A stretch of 64,000 bases of DNA from Odontesthes bonariensis. Taxonomy: Eukaryota > Chordata > Actinopteri > Atheriniformes > Atherinopsidae. Location of the stretch: contig NC_134509.1 of assembly GCF_027942865.1 (NCBI RefSeq), forward strand, positions 33,158,197 to 33,222,196, in the 5' to 3' direction. Each line of letters begins with the position of its first letter. Positions within the stretch are counted from its first letter, which is position 1. Shown piece by piece: positions 1 to 22,209 of this stretch. A program made the position numbers and the translations under genes. The notes under the pieces were generated by a model. That model was not told the DNA's origin. It searched no databases and was given only the letters and a program-made list of their open reading frames with translations.

Positions 1-600
1 TTAAACACTACCCCCTGCCACCAGGTGGAGTACTAATTCCTTCTAACACAAACACTTAAAACGTGTTTTCTGTATTTCTTAAAACGCCATCTTCTCAGTT
101 TATTGATGCGTGTGTGTTGTAAAAAAAATAAAACAGTTTATCATTTATAATTTGATGTCTTCACTTTGTTTCACTTGATAAATATGTTTAACTAAAACGT
201 TCCTGTTCAGCCGGTTGAATGAAAATGTGAGCAATAACCGACGCATCCAACTGCGTTACTTCAACAACAGTGAAGGCTGCAATATGTCATTGTGAATGCA
301 TTTATTAAAAGTATACTGCCAAATTATTTCTCTTTCTCTCCTTCTTACCGGCGATCATATGTGTATATATATACCAGTGTATACATCTACGTTTTAAACA
401 GCCGATGTACTGCGTTGACGCTTTTCTCACCTTTTAGCGGGGAACGTCCACAACTCTTGCATATTTACTCCATATTTTTATCTCAATTTTATGTATTTAA
501 TCAGTTTGAGTTTCTGATATCAACCTGTTTATTGGCTGAAATTATTACAAGGGATTGCATGATGTTACCCGGGAGAGGGGGAGGAGTTAGAATTGACATT
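1..600. other. Upstream AT-rich DNA, no gene seen
   Basis: I see no convincing coding exon, RNA gene or repeat family here. The longest open frame (292-639) has no homology I recognise, low-complexity Tyr/Ser/Phe content and no flanking splice sites. It is most simply DNA upstream of the brd4 promoter. Confidence 0.5.
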
Positions 601-1310
601 TCGGCTTACACACGTTCGGCCTGCCCCCGTTACGTCTGACGTCATTGACGTAGAACGGGACTGTTTGTTCTGGATTTGGGGCGAGGAAGGTCTACGGGCA
701 CTGACAACCGACTGAAGAAGGTAAAAATGACACCTAACACCTCTGTGTACATGGCGTTAGCATGTCAAACGAAAGTAGACAGCCCCGGGGATCCGCTAAG
801 TGGTTTACAACAGTCATTGGTGCCGTATTTCCCGCGCTGTCAGTGAGCGCTTCGGCAAGCGGAGCATGAGCTGTCTTCTCAGGCCTTGCACCGGTACGGG
901 CACAAGGGATATATGTTTTTTTTGCTTATAATTGTGCGCTATTTGCCGTTCTTATGCATATTCTGTGTTGTATCTCCCTTCTCTTAATACTTCTGTCAAC
1001 GTCGTTTCTGTGGCAGTGGACACTCGGTGCTGTCAGTGTGCACGTTAGCTGCAGGTCGGTATCATGCTAGGCTGTTAGCTGCTAGGCTGTTTGTTTGTAG
1101 CCCCGTAGGCCGTATTCGTGACATAAGTTACGTCTTCGCAGTAGCGTAGATTACGCGCGATGGCGCAGAAACTCTTGTGAAGCGCAACGTACGTCATTTC
1201 GAGAATATCAACCCGGTGGAAGTTGTACCCTGAAACGGCGTTTACGTGCGGAGCTGTCACTTGATCACAGTCAACATGGCGACGCACTGACATGGAAGGT
1301 TAGCAAGGAA
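600..1310 (+). promoter_or_regulatory. brd4: Putative brd4 promoter / first-exon region with full CRE
   Basis: A palindromic cAMP-response element TGACGTCA is at 637-644, followed directly by a second TGACGT half site (646-651). The surrounding DNA is locally CpG-rich. Candidate first-exon donors are GTAAAA at 721 and GTTAGC near 1298. No TATA box is evident. The start of transcription cannot be fixed from sequence alone. Assignment to brd4 is inferred from orientation and from the leader exon at 3154-3295. A divergent gene to the left is not excluded. Confidence 0.4.
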
Positions 1311-2029
1311 AAGGAGTGGAGCAAGCTTTGCTTTCGTTAAACTGTGCTCACGGATTTGTTATTTGCGTTATTTTGCTGCCAGCAACTTCTGTTTTTCTTC
1401 GCATAGCAATAGTGGTTGTCGTGGAATAACAGCAAACTGACATATTTTGTTGAAGCACTAATCTGTCTAATCATATTCGCTGCATGTTTGGGTTGTTAAT
1501 GACAATAGCTGCGACACTGCTGATGTCAGTACACATTTGTAGCATCGCGTACATTTAGAATTAACAGCAAAAGCAATGTAATGTTGGATTAAAACCAAAC
1601 GATAATATTTACTTTACATACTGTCGAGAAAGTCTGTCTTTTGACTAAATATGTAGATATTCAGACATACAATCTGCTGATCAACTTTGAATGTATTCTG
1701 CATTTTATTTTAATTCTCATACCAATAAGGTATGATATCGTTATTTGTTGCTATAGGTTGTTGAACTTAGTGTATTAAATGTGTTCCCATACGGCCTACT
1801 TAGGTTATGCATTCTAGCTTGTGTTGCTTTATCTCTGGAGCGTGGTTGTAAACATGCCAATCTTATGTCAACTTGAGTGCTTTGGTTTTTCTGAAGAAGG
1901 AGAGACATTCCTCACTCATCAAGCATTCATGGTTCAACCCCCTATTCTTTTTTTTAAAACATTGCCAAGAAAACAGGAAATAGGTGTAATAATTTCATGA
2001 AATGTGCAAATTGAGATGGAAATACTGTA

Positions 2030-2420
2030 TATAAGGCAAAAACGGAGCAATAGTAATAGGAACTTCAGGAATAGTTCTCCGGGCTTGTTGGAGGACTTTT
2101 CAAAGCTCTTCTTCAGGTGCCTTTTGTTCCGTTCGGTCAAGATGATCCCACACTGCTTCAATAATGTTGAGGTCCAGGCTCTGGGGAGGATTCATCACTC
2201 CATAAGACCTGTTGCCACTGATTTTCAGTCCACTTCTTGTGTCGTTTGGTATACCTTAGCCTTTTCTCCCCGTTTCCCTTCCTTAAGAATGGCTTCTTCA
2301 CAGCTATCCTACCATGGAGACCATTGCAGATGAGGCTTAAGTGAACAGTAAATGGATCAATTGTGGGATCAGACATATCTCTTAGGTCATGTGTCAGGAC
2401 TTTGCAACGTCACTTTCAGC
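2030..2420 (-). mobile_element. Tc1/mariner transposase relic, internally deleted
   Basis: The minus strand reads as a Tc1-like transposase: a stretch with GRIAVKKPFLRKGN, then WTENQWQQVLWSDES, which carries the first catalytic Asp. It then jumps directly to a segment resembling the later QSPDLNPIE-VWDHL region (near 2100-2175). The part of the catalytic domain containing the second Asp is missing, so this is a non-autonomous or decayed copy. It sits in the presumed 5' leader intron of brd4. Confidence 0.75.
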
Positions 2421-3153
2421 TAGTGTTCATCTGCTGTAGATAGTTGGGTTTTTTTAGACTTATTTTGTCCTCCACTTGTCCAGTGTCCTCAAATACTTTA
2501 AGGACACACTGCACACATTGCTTAGATCTGCCAACTTTTTCTGTTGACAAAAATCTGATAATTACTTTGTGGGTTTAAAAATACTGTTTTATGTTGGTCA
2601 AAGTGCGTTATCTTTTGCCCTTTTTGTAGATGGAGGTAAAGATGAAATTATGTTTGTGCAACAGATTGCAGGTAACTTAACCGTCTCAAGATTTTAAAAT
2701 TGGTTCTTTGCGACGTCATTTATGTCATTTCTTGTTTTAATTTTTTGGTGTTTTTTTTTATGCTTCAGTGATTGATAGACAAGTGGTTTAGCTAACAACA
2801 AACACATTCCTCTGAACACACTCGGGTAACGAAGACTGGACTAAAAATGAGAGGGGGAAAAAAACAGTCTGTGTTCCTAGAAAATGTCTGGGGATCTATT
2901 GCTCAAGACCAAACTTTTGATATATATATTTAAAGACTGCCTTTGACTGCAGAGCTGTGGAAATATGTGGAAATGGAGAGGACAACACTTGTTTGTGCCA
3001 TTTTTTTCTTGAAGTGAAAATCATGGATTCTGATCACAAATGCGTACGACTGCATAACCGGATGTTTATCTCTCTAAAATTATTTTCAATTCTCATTAGA
3101 AACCATCCATATTTGGCATCCTGCATTCACGTGTGTATTTCTCTCTCATACAG

Positions 3154-3295
3154 GTGTGACCCTCTGCTCCGAACGTGTGTGTTGCCGCAGCGTGTCACTG
3201 ACGAGCGTCCCGTGTCACCTCAGGAGACGGCTGCCTCACCAACTGAGATATGATCACTCTAGTAGTTTAGAGGACAGCTGTAAAGCATCAAACAT
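3154..3295 (+). other. brd4: Candidate brd4 5' leader exon
   Basis: A pyrimidine-rich tract ends in CAG at 3151-3153, and a strong GTAAGT donor follows at 3296, giving a 142-bp exon. Joined to the acceptor at 4564 it remains open in the frame of the brd4 start codon but supplies no in-frame ATG. In another frame it holds a short upstream ORF (ATG at 3250 to TAG at 3268-3270). Most likely it is untranslated leader. An N-terminal coding extension initiated further upstream is an alternative. Confidence 0.55.
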
Positions 3296-3299
3296 GTAA

Positions 3300-4563
3300 G
3301 TCCCTGGAAAATATTTGGTCTTTGTGAGATTGTTCTTAAATCACATGCAAGACTTTGTCAATGACATTTCATGTAAGTGAAGGACTACATTTTACCTGCG
3401 GTTAAAAAGTTTAAGAACACTGTGAGCGTTTTAAGAGCTTATACACCATATGCACCTCCCATTACGTTTTGCAAGGAGTTTTTCATCAGCCTACTTCTCC
3501 TGTAGGCCTGTAACCTCTCAGAGGACAGGTGTGTCGCAACAACACGAAGCCATGACGTCACGCTGTACCCTGCAGGTTGTGTTTATGGTGATGGCGACTC
3601 TGAAATGATCAGGATAGCTTGCTACGTTTGTCTGGACCTCAGATGTCAGACACACACAGCTTTCTCAGAGAAATGAATCGTGTAAACTCGGATGTTGCGC
3701 TGAAGCTGATTAAAACCTGCAGAGTAATTTGAGGGGAGAGAATGCAGATGAAATACTTTCACATTGCACTCAAGAGCCAGATGTTTGCGGGTGTTAGCAG
3801 GCTTTTTTGACTAGTGTAAAAAGGGCTGTATTGTCGCTAACCATGACCATTTAGTTTCATCTTTAGTTTCATTTGGGGGAAAGTAACCATTGCCATCACT
3901 AGCTCCACCTTCCCCTTATACAGTTTAATTGCTCCAACTTTTAATCACAGCAGTAGTATGAAAATGGACTTCAGGCTATTTGTCAGCTTGTAGTAAAAAC
4001 ACTAGTCAAAAGCTCCAGCATGGCTAATCTCAAACCAATAGTGGATTAAATGTAATATGCTTATGTTTAATAGTTCCAGTATTTGGTGTGTCTGCTGCCA
4101 AACAGTGTTTACGATATTTGATCTGTAATCAGAAATGTTATAGTCTTAAGAGCTTGACAGCAAACATGTTATGCATGTTTTAAACAGAGACATTGTGTCC
4201 TCATTGACAGAATGCATACTACATTAAAACAAAATTAGCCACGTAGTTTGACACATCAGTTTCAGTGACAAAGATGAGATGATGTGCAGTTTTCTTGAGG
4301 GGCGGGGGCGTCAACTGTTTCCCATGTTGCCTCTCTGTCCCACACAGAGGCCTCTGAGGCTGAATGCAGACAGAGGCATGAAAGCGGGAGATAATTGAAA
4401 CGGAGCAAATAGAAAGTTGCCTGACACCGAGTTCCTGATAGTGGTTTGTTTTCTGAGCATGTGATGTGTATTCGGAGAAAGTTGAGTCAGAGTTGACTGG
4501 AGTTATAAACACACACACAGACTAATGCTGTGGAGATGAAGTCTTTTCTGATCATCTTTTCAG
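3300..4563. other. brd4 leader intron, nothing distinctive
   Basis: Intronic DNA between the leader exon and the first coding exon. I see no repeat family or coding exon that I can support. Confidence 0.5.
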
Positions 4564-4675
4564 AGAGTCACGTGAGGAATGTAATGGCCTGAGGGGGGGC
4601 CCCCCGCTACCACCTGCCCCTGCCAGGTCCAATCTGCCTAAACTGTCCGCTCAGCCACTGCAACCCACCACTGCG

Positions 4676-15924
<11,249 letters not shown>

Positions 15925-16822
15925 ACAGAAGGTGACTGCGTGAGAGAAGGACCTATAGTCGCACCGGAGCAAATTCACAAAATACACATAAATAACAATG
16001 CTCTGATACACATGGTTGCTGCCTCACAAATGCACACCCACATTATACAGACTTAATAATACCTGTCCCTTTCTCTCAGTAGTTGAAACAGCTGGCTTGT
16101 GTCATGTGATTGGGAAGTGATTTAGATAGGCAGAAGTCTTTTTCCTCTGCCCTGAGATCCATGTTTCTGGCTTGTTGTTAATGGTTGTTTGTTCTTGATC
16201 TCCTGGAACAGCAGGATGAGCAGCCAAGCAGTCAGCTCCATCAAGGAATCATTGAAAGGAGGGGACAGACCTTAATTTAAAAGTAATAATGGTGAAGGGC
16301 AGGATTTAATTTAAGAAACTGAAAGAAAGAGTGAAAACTCCTTTTTTCTCTGGCATGTGACAGGAGAGATTTGGGGAGGGAGGGGGGGTTGTAAAAGGAA
16401 CGGGTGAACAAATAAATGGATCACTTTGCTCTTTTTTTTCTTTTTTCTTTTTAAGTATATTTTTCCCCTCCTCTCTTTATCCGGCTGGAGTGGTCACATC
16501 TGTCAGGTTCAGCCATCATCTGAGAGTTTGTGTTTTTTTCTCAGGACACAGTGAGAGCTAAACAGCCTGGACGCAAACCCTTTCTTTTTGTTTTTTCCTC
16601 TGAGACCTCCTTCCTCCCGTCACTTCCTCCTACCTCTCTCTGCAGTCACAAACAGAGGAGGTGGGGAGCCTCAGCCACATTCAGCATTCAGCATTTTAAA
16701 CCTTTCAGAGTGTGTCCCTTGCCTTAGCGCTCTGGCCTGTAAAGTAATTATCATACCCTACAAATTATACATATTATATATAAATAGATATATGGATATA
16801 TAAATATATATATATAAATAAA

Positions 16823-16869
<47 letters not shown>

Positions 16870-17152
16870 TGTTTGTTTATAATATATATTATATAAGACA
16901 AAAAGTCAGCGAAAAAGAATATAAGAGATTTTGATTGTGGGGAGCAAAGCTCGTCTGTGTGTTCATCTCTGAGCTCTGGTTTTGAATTTGTAGAATTTAC
17001 TGTAAAGAAGAAAAAACCCAACTTTTTTTATGGTTCTATTGAGAGGATTGTTTCGTGTAATTCTCCCTCAAACCTTTTCTGTTTTTTTTTTTTTCTTTTC
17101 TTTTCTCAACTCTATGCCAAAACAAATCTATTGAGTGCTGAAATTTCTTTCA

Positions 17153-17190
<38 letters not shown>

Positions 17191-17930
17191 TGTAAAATGA
17201 ATTTTCTTTTCACTTTATATTAAAGACTTATGTTTTTATTGCTATTTAATTTTCCTTTATCCCCTTTTAAATCTGAAGTTATGCAACAGTTTGCTCTGTA
17301 ATAGTTGGACAAAATAGCGGTTTCAAAGTAATTTTATGACTACTAAGTCCCGTCATTATGTAGTTGTGCGATACATCTGCACTTCGATGTTTATTTACTG
17401 ACATCTTTTTTTCTTTTCTTTCGTTTTTTTTTCATCATGTACATGTTTTTAGTCTCTCTTAACCATCTTGTCTGCCACAATCATGCCCACAGCTTCAGCA
17501 GTCTGTATAATAGGCTCTTGTTTCTGATTCTGTCTTTTAGTTCTTACTCTGGAAATGTGTTTTTATCGTCCATGGTAATCGTTTTTGGGATTTTGTGTGC
17601 CATTGTGTTTTTCTGAAAGTGGGAGCCCCCCCCCCCCCCTTTCTGTAGGTTGGCCCAGAGATCTGAGTGCGTTTTCAATTCTATAATCACTTTTTTTTAT
17701 GTTTCTTTCTTTCATTTCTTTTCTTTTTTTTTTTTTCCTTCTTTTCATAATCTCCTTTGGAGTTTTCTTTCCTTCTTCTTTTGCTATTTTCCTTTGGTTT
17801 ATTTTACCCAGAACAATGTGTTGGTATGTTGGTGAATGAGGCATTGAGGTCAGTAGAGTCATCTTCAGATAATGGAGTACAGCATCTTTTTTTTAAGAAA
17901 AGTATTAAAATAATATTATAAAAAAAAAAA
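15925..17930 (+). other. brd4: brd4 3' UTR
   Basis: About 2 kb of T-rich sequence after the stop codon. It contains an (AT)n tract at 16783-16862, a T run of about 38 at 17150-17187 and a C run at 17626-17639. Candidate polyadenylation signals are ATTAAA near 17905, just before an A-rich stretch at 17920-17934, and earlier AATAAA motifs near 16410 and 16815. The transcript end is inferred from these and from the absence of any other gene feature. Confidence 0.55.
16783..16862. repeat. (AT)n microsatellite with short TG tract
   Basis: AT-dinucleotide tracts flanking a short (TG)n run, inside the presumed brd4 3' UTR. Confidence 0.9.
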
Positions 17931-17939
17931 AAAAGAAGA

Positions 17940-19865
17940 AATGTCTGGTGGTGTCTTTTTGTCTCGCCTGAGTTGGGCTCATGTTAACGTGGTGTGCAAC
18001 GAACAGTGACCTCTGCTGTGAGTTTGTGTCACCGTCCCAGGGGAGAAGCAGAGCTTTTGTCTCTCATTAGAATGAATCACACCCAGCCCGGATGCCAGCG
18101 GTTGGGTTCAGCCGTTGCTTGCTGCTGAAACATGCAAAGCAAGTCTTATCCAGTTTCATCCAGTCATATTGATTAGAACTCATGTAAACTTTGTTTCCTT
18201 CAATGACCATAGTATTTTATGCTAAAGCTTATATGGATATGATGAAGCCTCTGAAACCACGTAAGAACACATTGGAGGAAGTATCTAAATACCTTTTTTT
18301 TGTGTGTAACATTTTTTTGGACGTGTAGTTTCCCAGCTGCAGACACGCATCACTCGCAGCTTAGTATAAGTGTGGGAAAACCATCTTTCCTTCACCTCGA
18401 GGTGTTTTGGGAGATGGACGTCAAGGAAAAGTTAGTTATTTTTGTTGTTGCTTTGTTTTGACTATTAGACTGTCCCCCACGTCTTATCAACCAAACATAT
18501 GTTATCTTCTGGCCAAATAGTAGCAAAACTCAGCCACTTTGGTGACAGCAGCAGATAAAGTCCCTCAGTTTAAAAAATGAATGCATTCAGTCTAAGTGTG
18601 ACTGAGGGAATACGGACACTATTGGATATACAATAGTGTAGTATAGATACTGCTGTGTTTTTAAGGCAGACTAAGTACTAAATAATAAAATAGTTTAAAA
18701 CCAAAATTAGAATCATATATATATATCATATATATTCGTTGTAATACAACCAGTCATTGTCATTTCTCTAGTATTACTAGGCTGTGGAAAGGATTTCAAT
18801 CTTTTTCCAGTAGAGATGAAGTTTTACTGAAATTTCACATTCTTATCCTCTGGCGAAAAGGATGTAAATCAGCTTGATCAAACACTTCAAATGCTTGAAG
18901 TAAATGTACACAATACTCATAAATGATCTGCCAGCGGGACATTTATTGCTGCACTTAACTGCTGCTTCTCTTAAAGCTAAAAATGGTCACTGTAGTAACA
19001 AGTAACGGTGTTAGAGATGAGGTTTCTTTCAGTTGCAGGGATCTGGTCTGTAGCTGAAACATTGTGCAGGATGTGTTAGTGCAGCAGAGTAACAAAGGAT
19101 GTTGTGGCTGAAACCAGCCCAAACCAGTCACAGGTTGGAGGGAAGCAGCAGAGTCGCACAGTTCACCAATATCTGAAGTTCAGACATCACTACTGTATAT
19201 TTAAGAGGAACTTCATTTGTGTAGAATCGCACATCTGAAACCTTAAGACACAAAACTGTTAGTAATACGGTGTTATTTCAGCTATATCCCAGACGCTGCT
19301 GTTGTGGCCTTCAGCGGCTTTGCATGCTGCTGTGTGGATCTTTTCTGTTCTTTAACTTACTCAGCAAGCATAACTATATTCGCATTCTTCTCATTTTTGA
19401 CTTTCAAATGAGTAGCTTCGTGGTTTTAACATTGCATTTAAATCCTTTCGAATTGCAACCATGGCCGGACAGAAACCTACGTCATTTCCAGAAGCCCCAC
19501 TTCTCCAAGAGGTCATTTGGAAAATGCCAAACTGGCCCCTTAATTTATCAGGTGAGAGGATGAGAAAAGACCAACACCCAAACAGTCCAGGCATGTGTAA
19601 ACCCTGAAGGTTTGTGGCAAACACTGCTGAATGAATGAAGGTATGAGAGCTACATCATCTGTGAGGGAAATGAGAAACATCGCATTGTACTGCATGTGTC
19701 AACAGAAACTTGAAAGCTGATTCACTCAAGCAGGCTGTGTGAAGTGAGGGAGAAGTCATGGGATCCTCTTGCAAACGCAGGGAAGCACAACTCTTCACAT
19801 TCTTGGCTTTTTCTGTTCAGGTCCAGTTTGTTTGACATCTACCATAACAAAGGAGAGGCACTGAG
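17940..19865. other. Intergenic DNA, no gene seen
   Basis: Between the end of brd4 and the first transposon of the intergenic cluster. Open frames here are short, lack splice context and match nothing I recognise. Confidence 0.5.
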
Positions 19866-19979
19866 CTACTGTCTACAGCCATGTGAATGAGTCCACCCTC
19901 ACTGCTTCCATAAGTATTAAGAGTGTACGTAGCAGCCAGTTGATGTTACTGAAATGCACCTGATCAGTTGATCACCAGT

Positions 19980-20272
19980 ATGCTTAAATTAAAAACTTGT
20001 GTAGCGCCAATTTTGATATTGTCCAGGTTCTACAGAGCGCTTTACATGTGTTTCTCATGCACCTATTCACACGGACACTCGTACAGTGTTTTTTTTTTTT
20101 TAATCAAATTTGCACTATATATACAGGATACATCATGTTTTCACACAATGAACAAATCGAGGGCATTGCGGCGTTCAGTGTCTTGCCCAGGAACATTTCG
20201 ACATGTGGCATACTGGGGATCAAAGCACCAGACTTGCGACTGAAAGACGACTCCTCTACCATCTGAGCCCCT
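19980..20272. mobile_element. Short teleost interspersed repeat inserted in the Tc1 copy
   Basis: Contains the widespread fish-repeat phrases AGCGCTTTACATGTG, TTCACACGGACACTC, TTCAGTGTCTTGCCCAGGA and CTCTACCATCTGAGCC. These belong to a common teleost non-coding repeat. It interrupts the Tc1 sequence between ATCAGTTGATCACCAG and CAAGTGTGAGTGCTTC. The exact family and target duplication are not resolved. Confidence 0.55.
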
Positions 20273-20759
20273 CTCAAGTGTGAGTGCTTCTATAAAAGCA
20301 GAGGTTTTAGCAGTTTCCTGGTCCGAACACAATACCAAGGAAGTGAGACACCAGCTGTGATTTTAAAGAGGCAATCGTCACCGTTCATCAGCCTGGGAAG
20401 GGTTATAGGACCATTTCTAAATAATTTGGAGTCATTCAGCAGTCAGGAAGATTATTAACAAGTAGAAAACAATAAAGAGGGTTGCCAATCTTTTCAGGAA
20501 TAGACGTCCCAGCTAGTTCACACCAAGGTCAGATTGCAATGCTTAGAGATACTACTAAAAAAAACAAGAGCTATATCTCGACTCTATAGGCCTCAGTTAG
20601 CTTGCTAAATGTTAAAGTTCATGACAGTACAATTGGAAAGATAAGGAGAACATGGCTTTCAGAGTTACATCTGAACAAATCAGAACTATGCCCTGAGAAC
20701 AAACAACACCCATGTGGACATGTTTGGTCATAATTCACAGCAGCATGTTTGGTGAAAAC

Positions 20760-21923
20760 AATTCAATTCAAATTCAAAAATACTTTATTTATCCCAGAGG
20801 GAAATTAAATGTTGATGTAGCTCAATTAAATCAAGGAGTTATTATAGATGCTGATGGCTGTGGGCAGGAATGATTTCCTGTAGCGGTCCGTTTTGCATCC
20901 AAACTGAAGAAGCCTTTGACTGAAGAGACTCTGTTTTCCGATAACAGTCTCATGGAGAGGATGTTCAGGGTTGTCCATAATTCTCTTGATTTTATGCAAA
21001 ATCCTTCTTTGCATTATTGTCTCCAGAGGTTCCACAGTCGTCCCCAGAACAGAACCAGCCTTCCTTATCAGGTTGTTGAGTCTTTTTAGGTCCCTGGTTC
21101 TGATGCTGCTGCCCCAACAGATGACGCAAGAGGAAATGACGCTCTCAACAACAGACTTGTAGAAGATCTGCAACATCTTGTTGCAAACCTTGAAGGACCT
21201 AAGCTTCCTCAAGAAGGACAGTCTACTCTGTCCTTTCTTGTAGATGGCTTCACTGTTGTGTCTCCAGTCCAGTCTGTTGTCCACATGAACACCAAGGTAT
21301 TTATATTCCTCAACCACCTCCACTTCTTCTCCCATGATGGACACAGGGTTTGATCTGACCCTGTTTCTCCTGAAATCTACAATCATCTCCTTTGTTTTGT
21401 TAACATTCAAGATGAGATGATTGTTCCCACACCATGCCACAAAGCGGTCCACCAGCTCTCTGTACTCAGCTTCTTGTCCATCTCTGATACACCCGACCAC
21501 TGCAGAGTCATCTGAATATTTCTGTAGATGACAGGAGTCTGACTTGTACTGGAAGTCTGAAGTGTACAGAGTGAAAAGGAATGGTGAGAGTACAGTCCCC
21601 TGTGGTGCTCCTGTGCTGCTGATCACCTGGTTAGACACACAATTCTTCAGTCTGACAAACTGTGGTCTGTTTGTCAGGTAGTTATTAATCCAGGTGATTG
21701 TTGAGGCCTCCACCTGAGTCTTCTGGAGTTTCAGACGAAGCAGATCAGGCTGAATTGTGTTAAATGCACTGGAGAAATCAAAGAACATGATCCTCACAGT
21801 GCTGCCTGCTTTGTCCAGATGACAGTGGGTTTGTTGAAGCAGGTGTATGATAGCGTCTTCAACTCCAACTCCATGGCGATAAGCAAACTGCAGGGGGTCC
21901 TGATATGTGCTGTAATATAACGT
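20760..21923 (-). mobile_element. 5'-truncated CR1/Rex-like non-LTR retrotransposon
   Basis: The minus strand encodes about 370 residues of reverse transcriptase and C-terminus: DPLQFAYRHGVGVEDAI, FFDFSSAFNTI, GAPQGTVLSPFLFTLY, YSDDSAVVGC (catalytic box, YSDD rather than YADD), NVNKTKEMIVDFRR, YKYLGVHVDNRLDW, and an end with RYRKSFLPTAISIYN. There is no stop until the natural end at 20826, so this ORF part is intact. The 3' end (left side) is a short ATTCA-type tail after TTTATTTATCCCAGAGGGAAA. The 5' truncation is just before the DPLQFAYR motif. It is inserted within a Tc1 copy. Confidence 0.85.
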
Positions 21924-22209
21924 AAAACCAAACGCCTCATAACTGTAGAACGGTGGTGGAGGGCTGATGATTTGGGCTTGTTTTGCATCCACACGACCTG
22001 GACACCTCGCATTCATTGAGTCAACTATGAACTCCTTTTAGATGTGCATAAATAAATGCTGCAAAAAAACCTCAATGAACTGAAGCTACGTGGGCCAGAC
22101 TGAACGTTAGTTATTGCAGCTGTTTAGTTTTTCATGGACTCCTTTCGCATTTGGGCTCAGAAGAAGCCATTAAAACTTGGAACGGATGTGGATCACTGTT
22201 CTTTCTCCA

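Larger units (their letters stand above)
19870..22150 (+). mobile_element. Tc1-like transposon copy split by two insertions
   Basis: Host pieces are 19870-19979, 20273-20759 and 21924-22150. The second piece reads as a degenerate Tc1 transposase with the helix-turn-helix region (IVTVHQPGKGY-like, then a SRAxRSKFxPRSDCxMLR-like segment) and KVHDSTI. The third resumes with GGLMIWACF. The related copy at 40540-41030 lets the break points be placed. Several stops and deletions make it inactive. Confidence 0.8.

Noticed and set aside
1075..1293. 72-codon minus-strand open frame in CpG-rich DNA
   Set aside because: No homology, no splice context, and it lies in the presumed brd4 promoter. GC content alone can explain it.
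2630..2671. 42-bp possible leader micro-exon (AG before 2630, GTAACT after 2671)
   Set aside because: Splice-like sites on both sides, but too short and unsupported to call. If included, it would create a uORF ending at TGA in the next exon.
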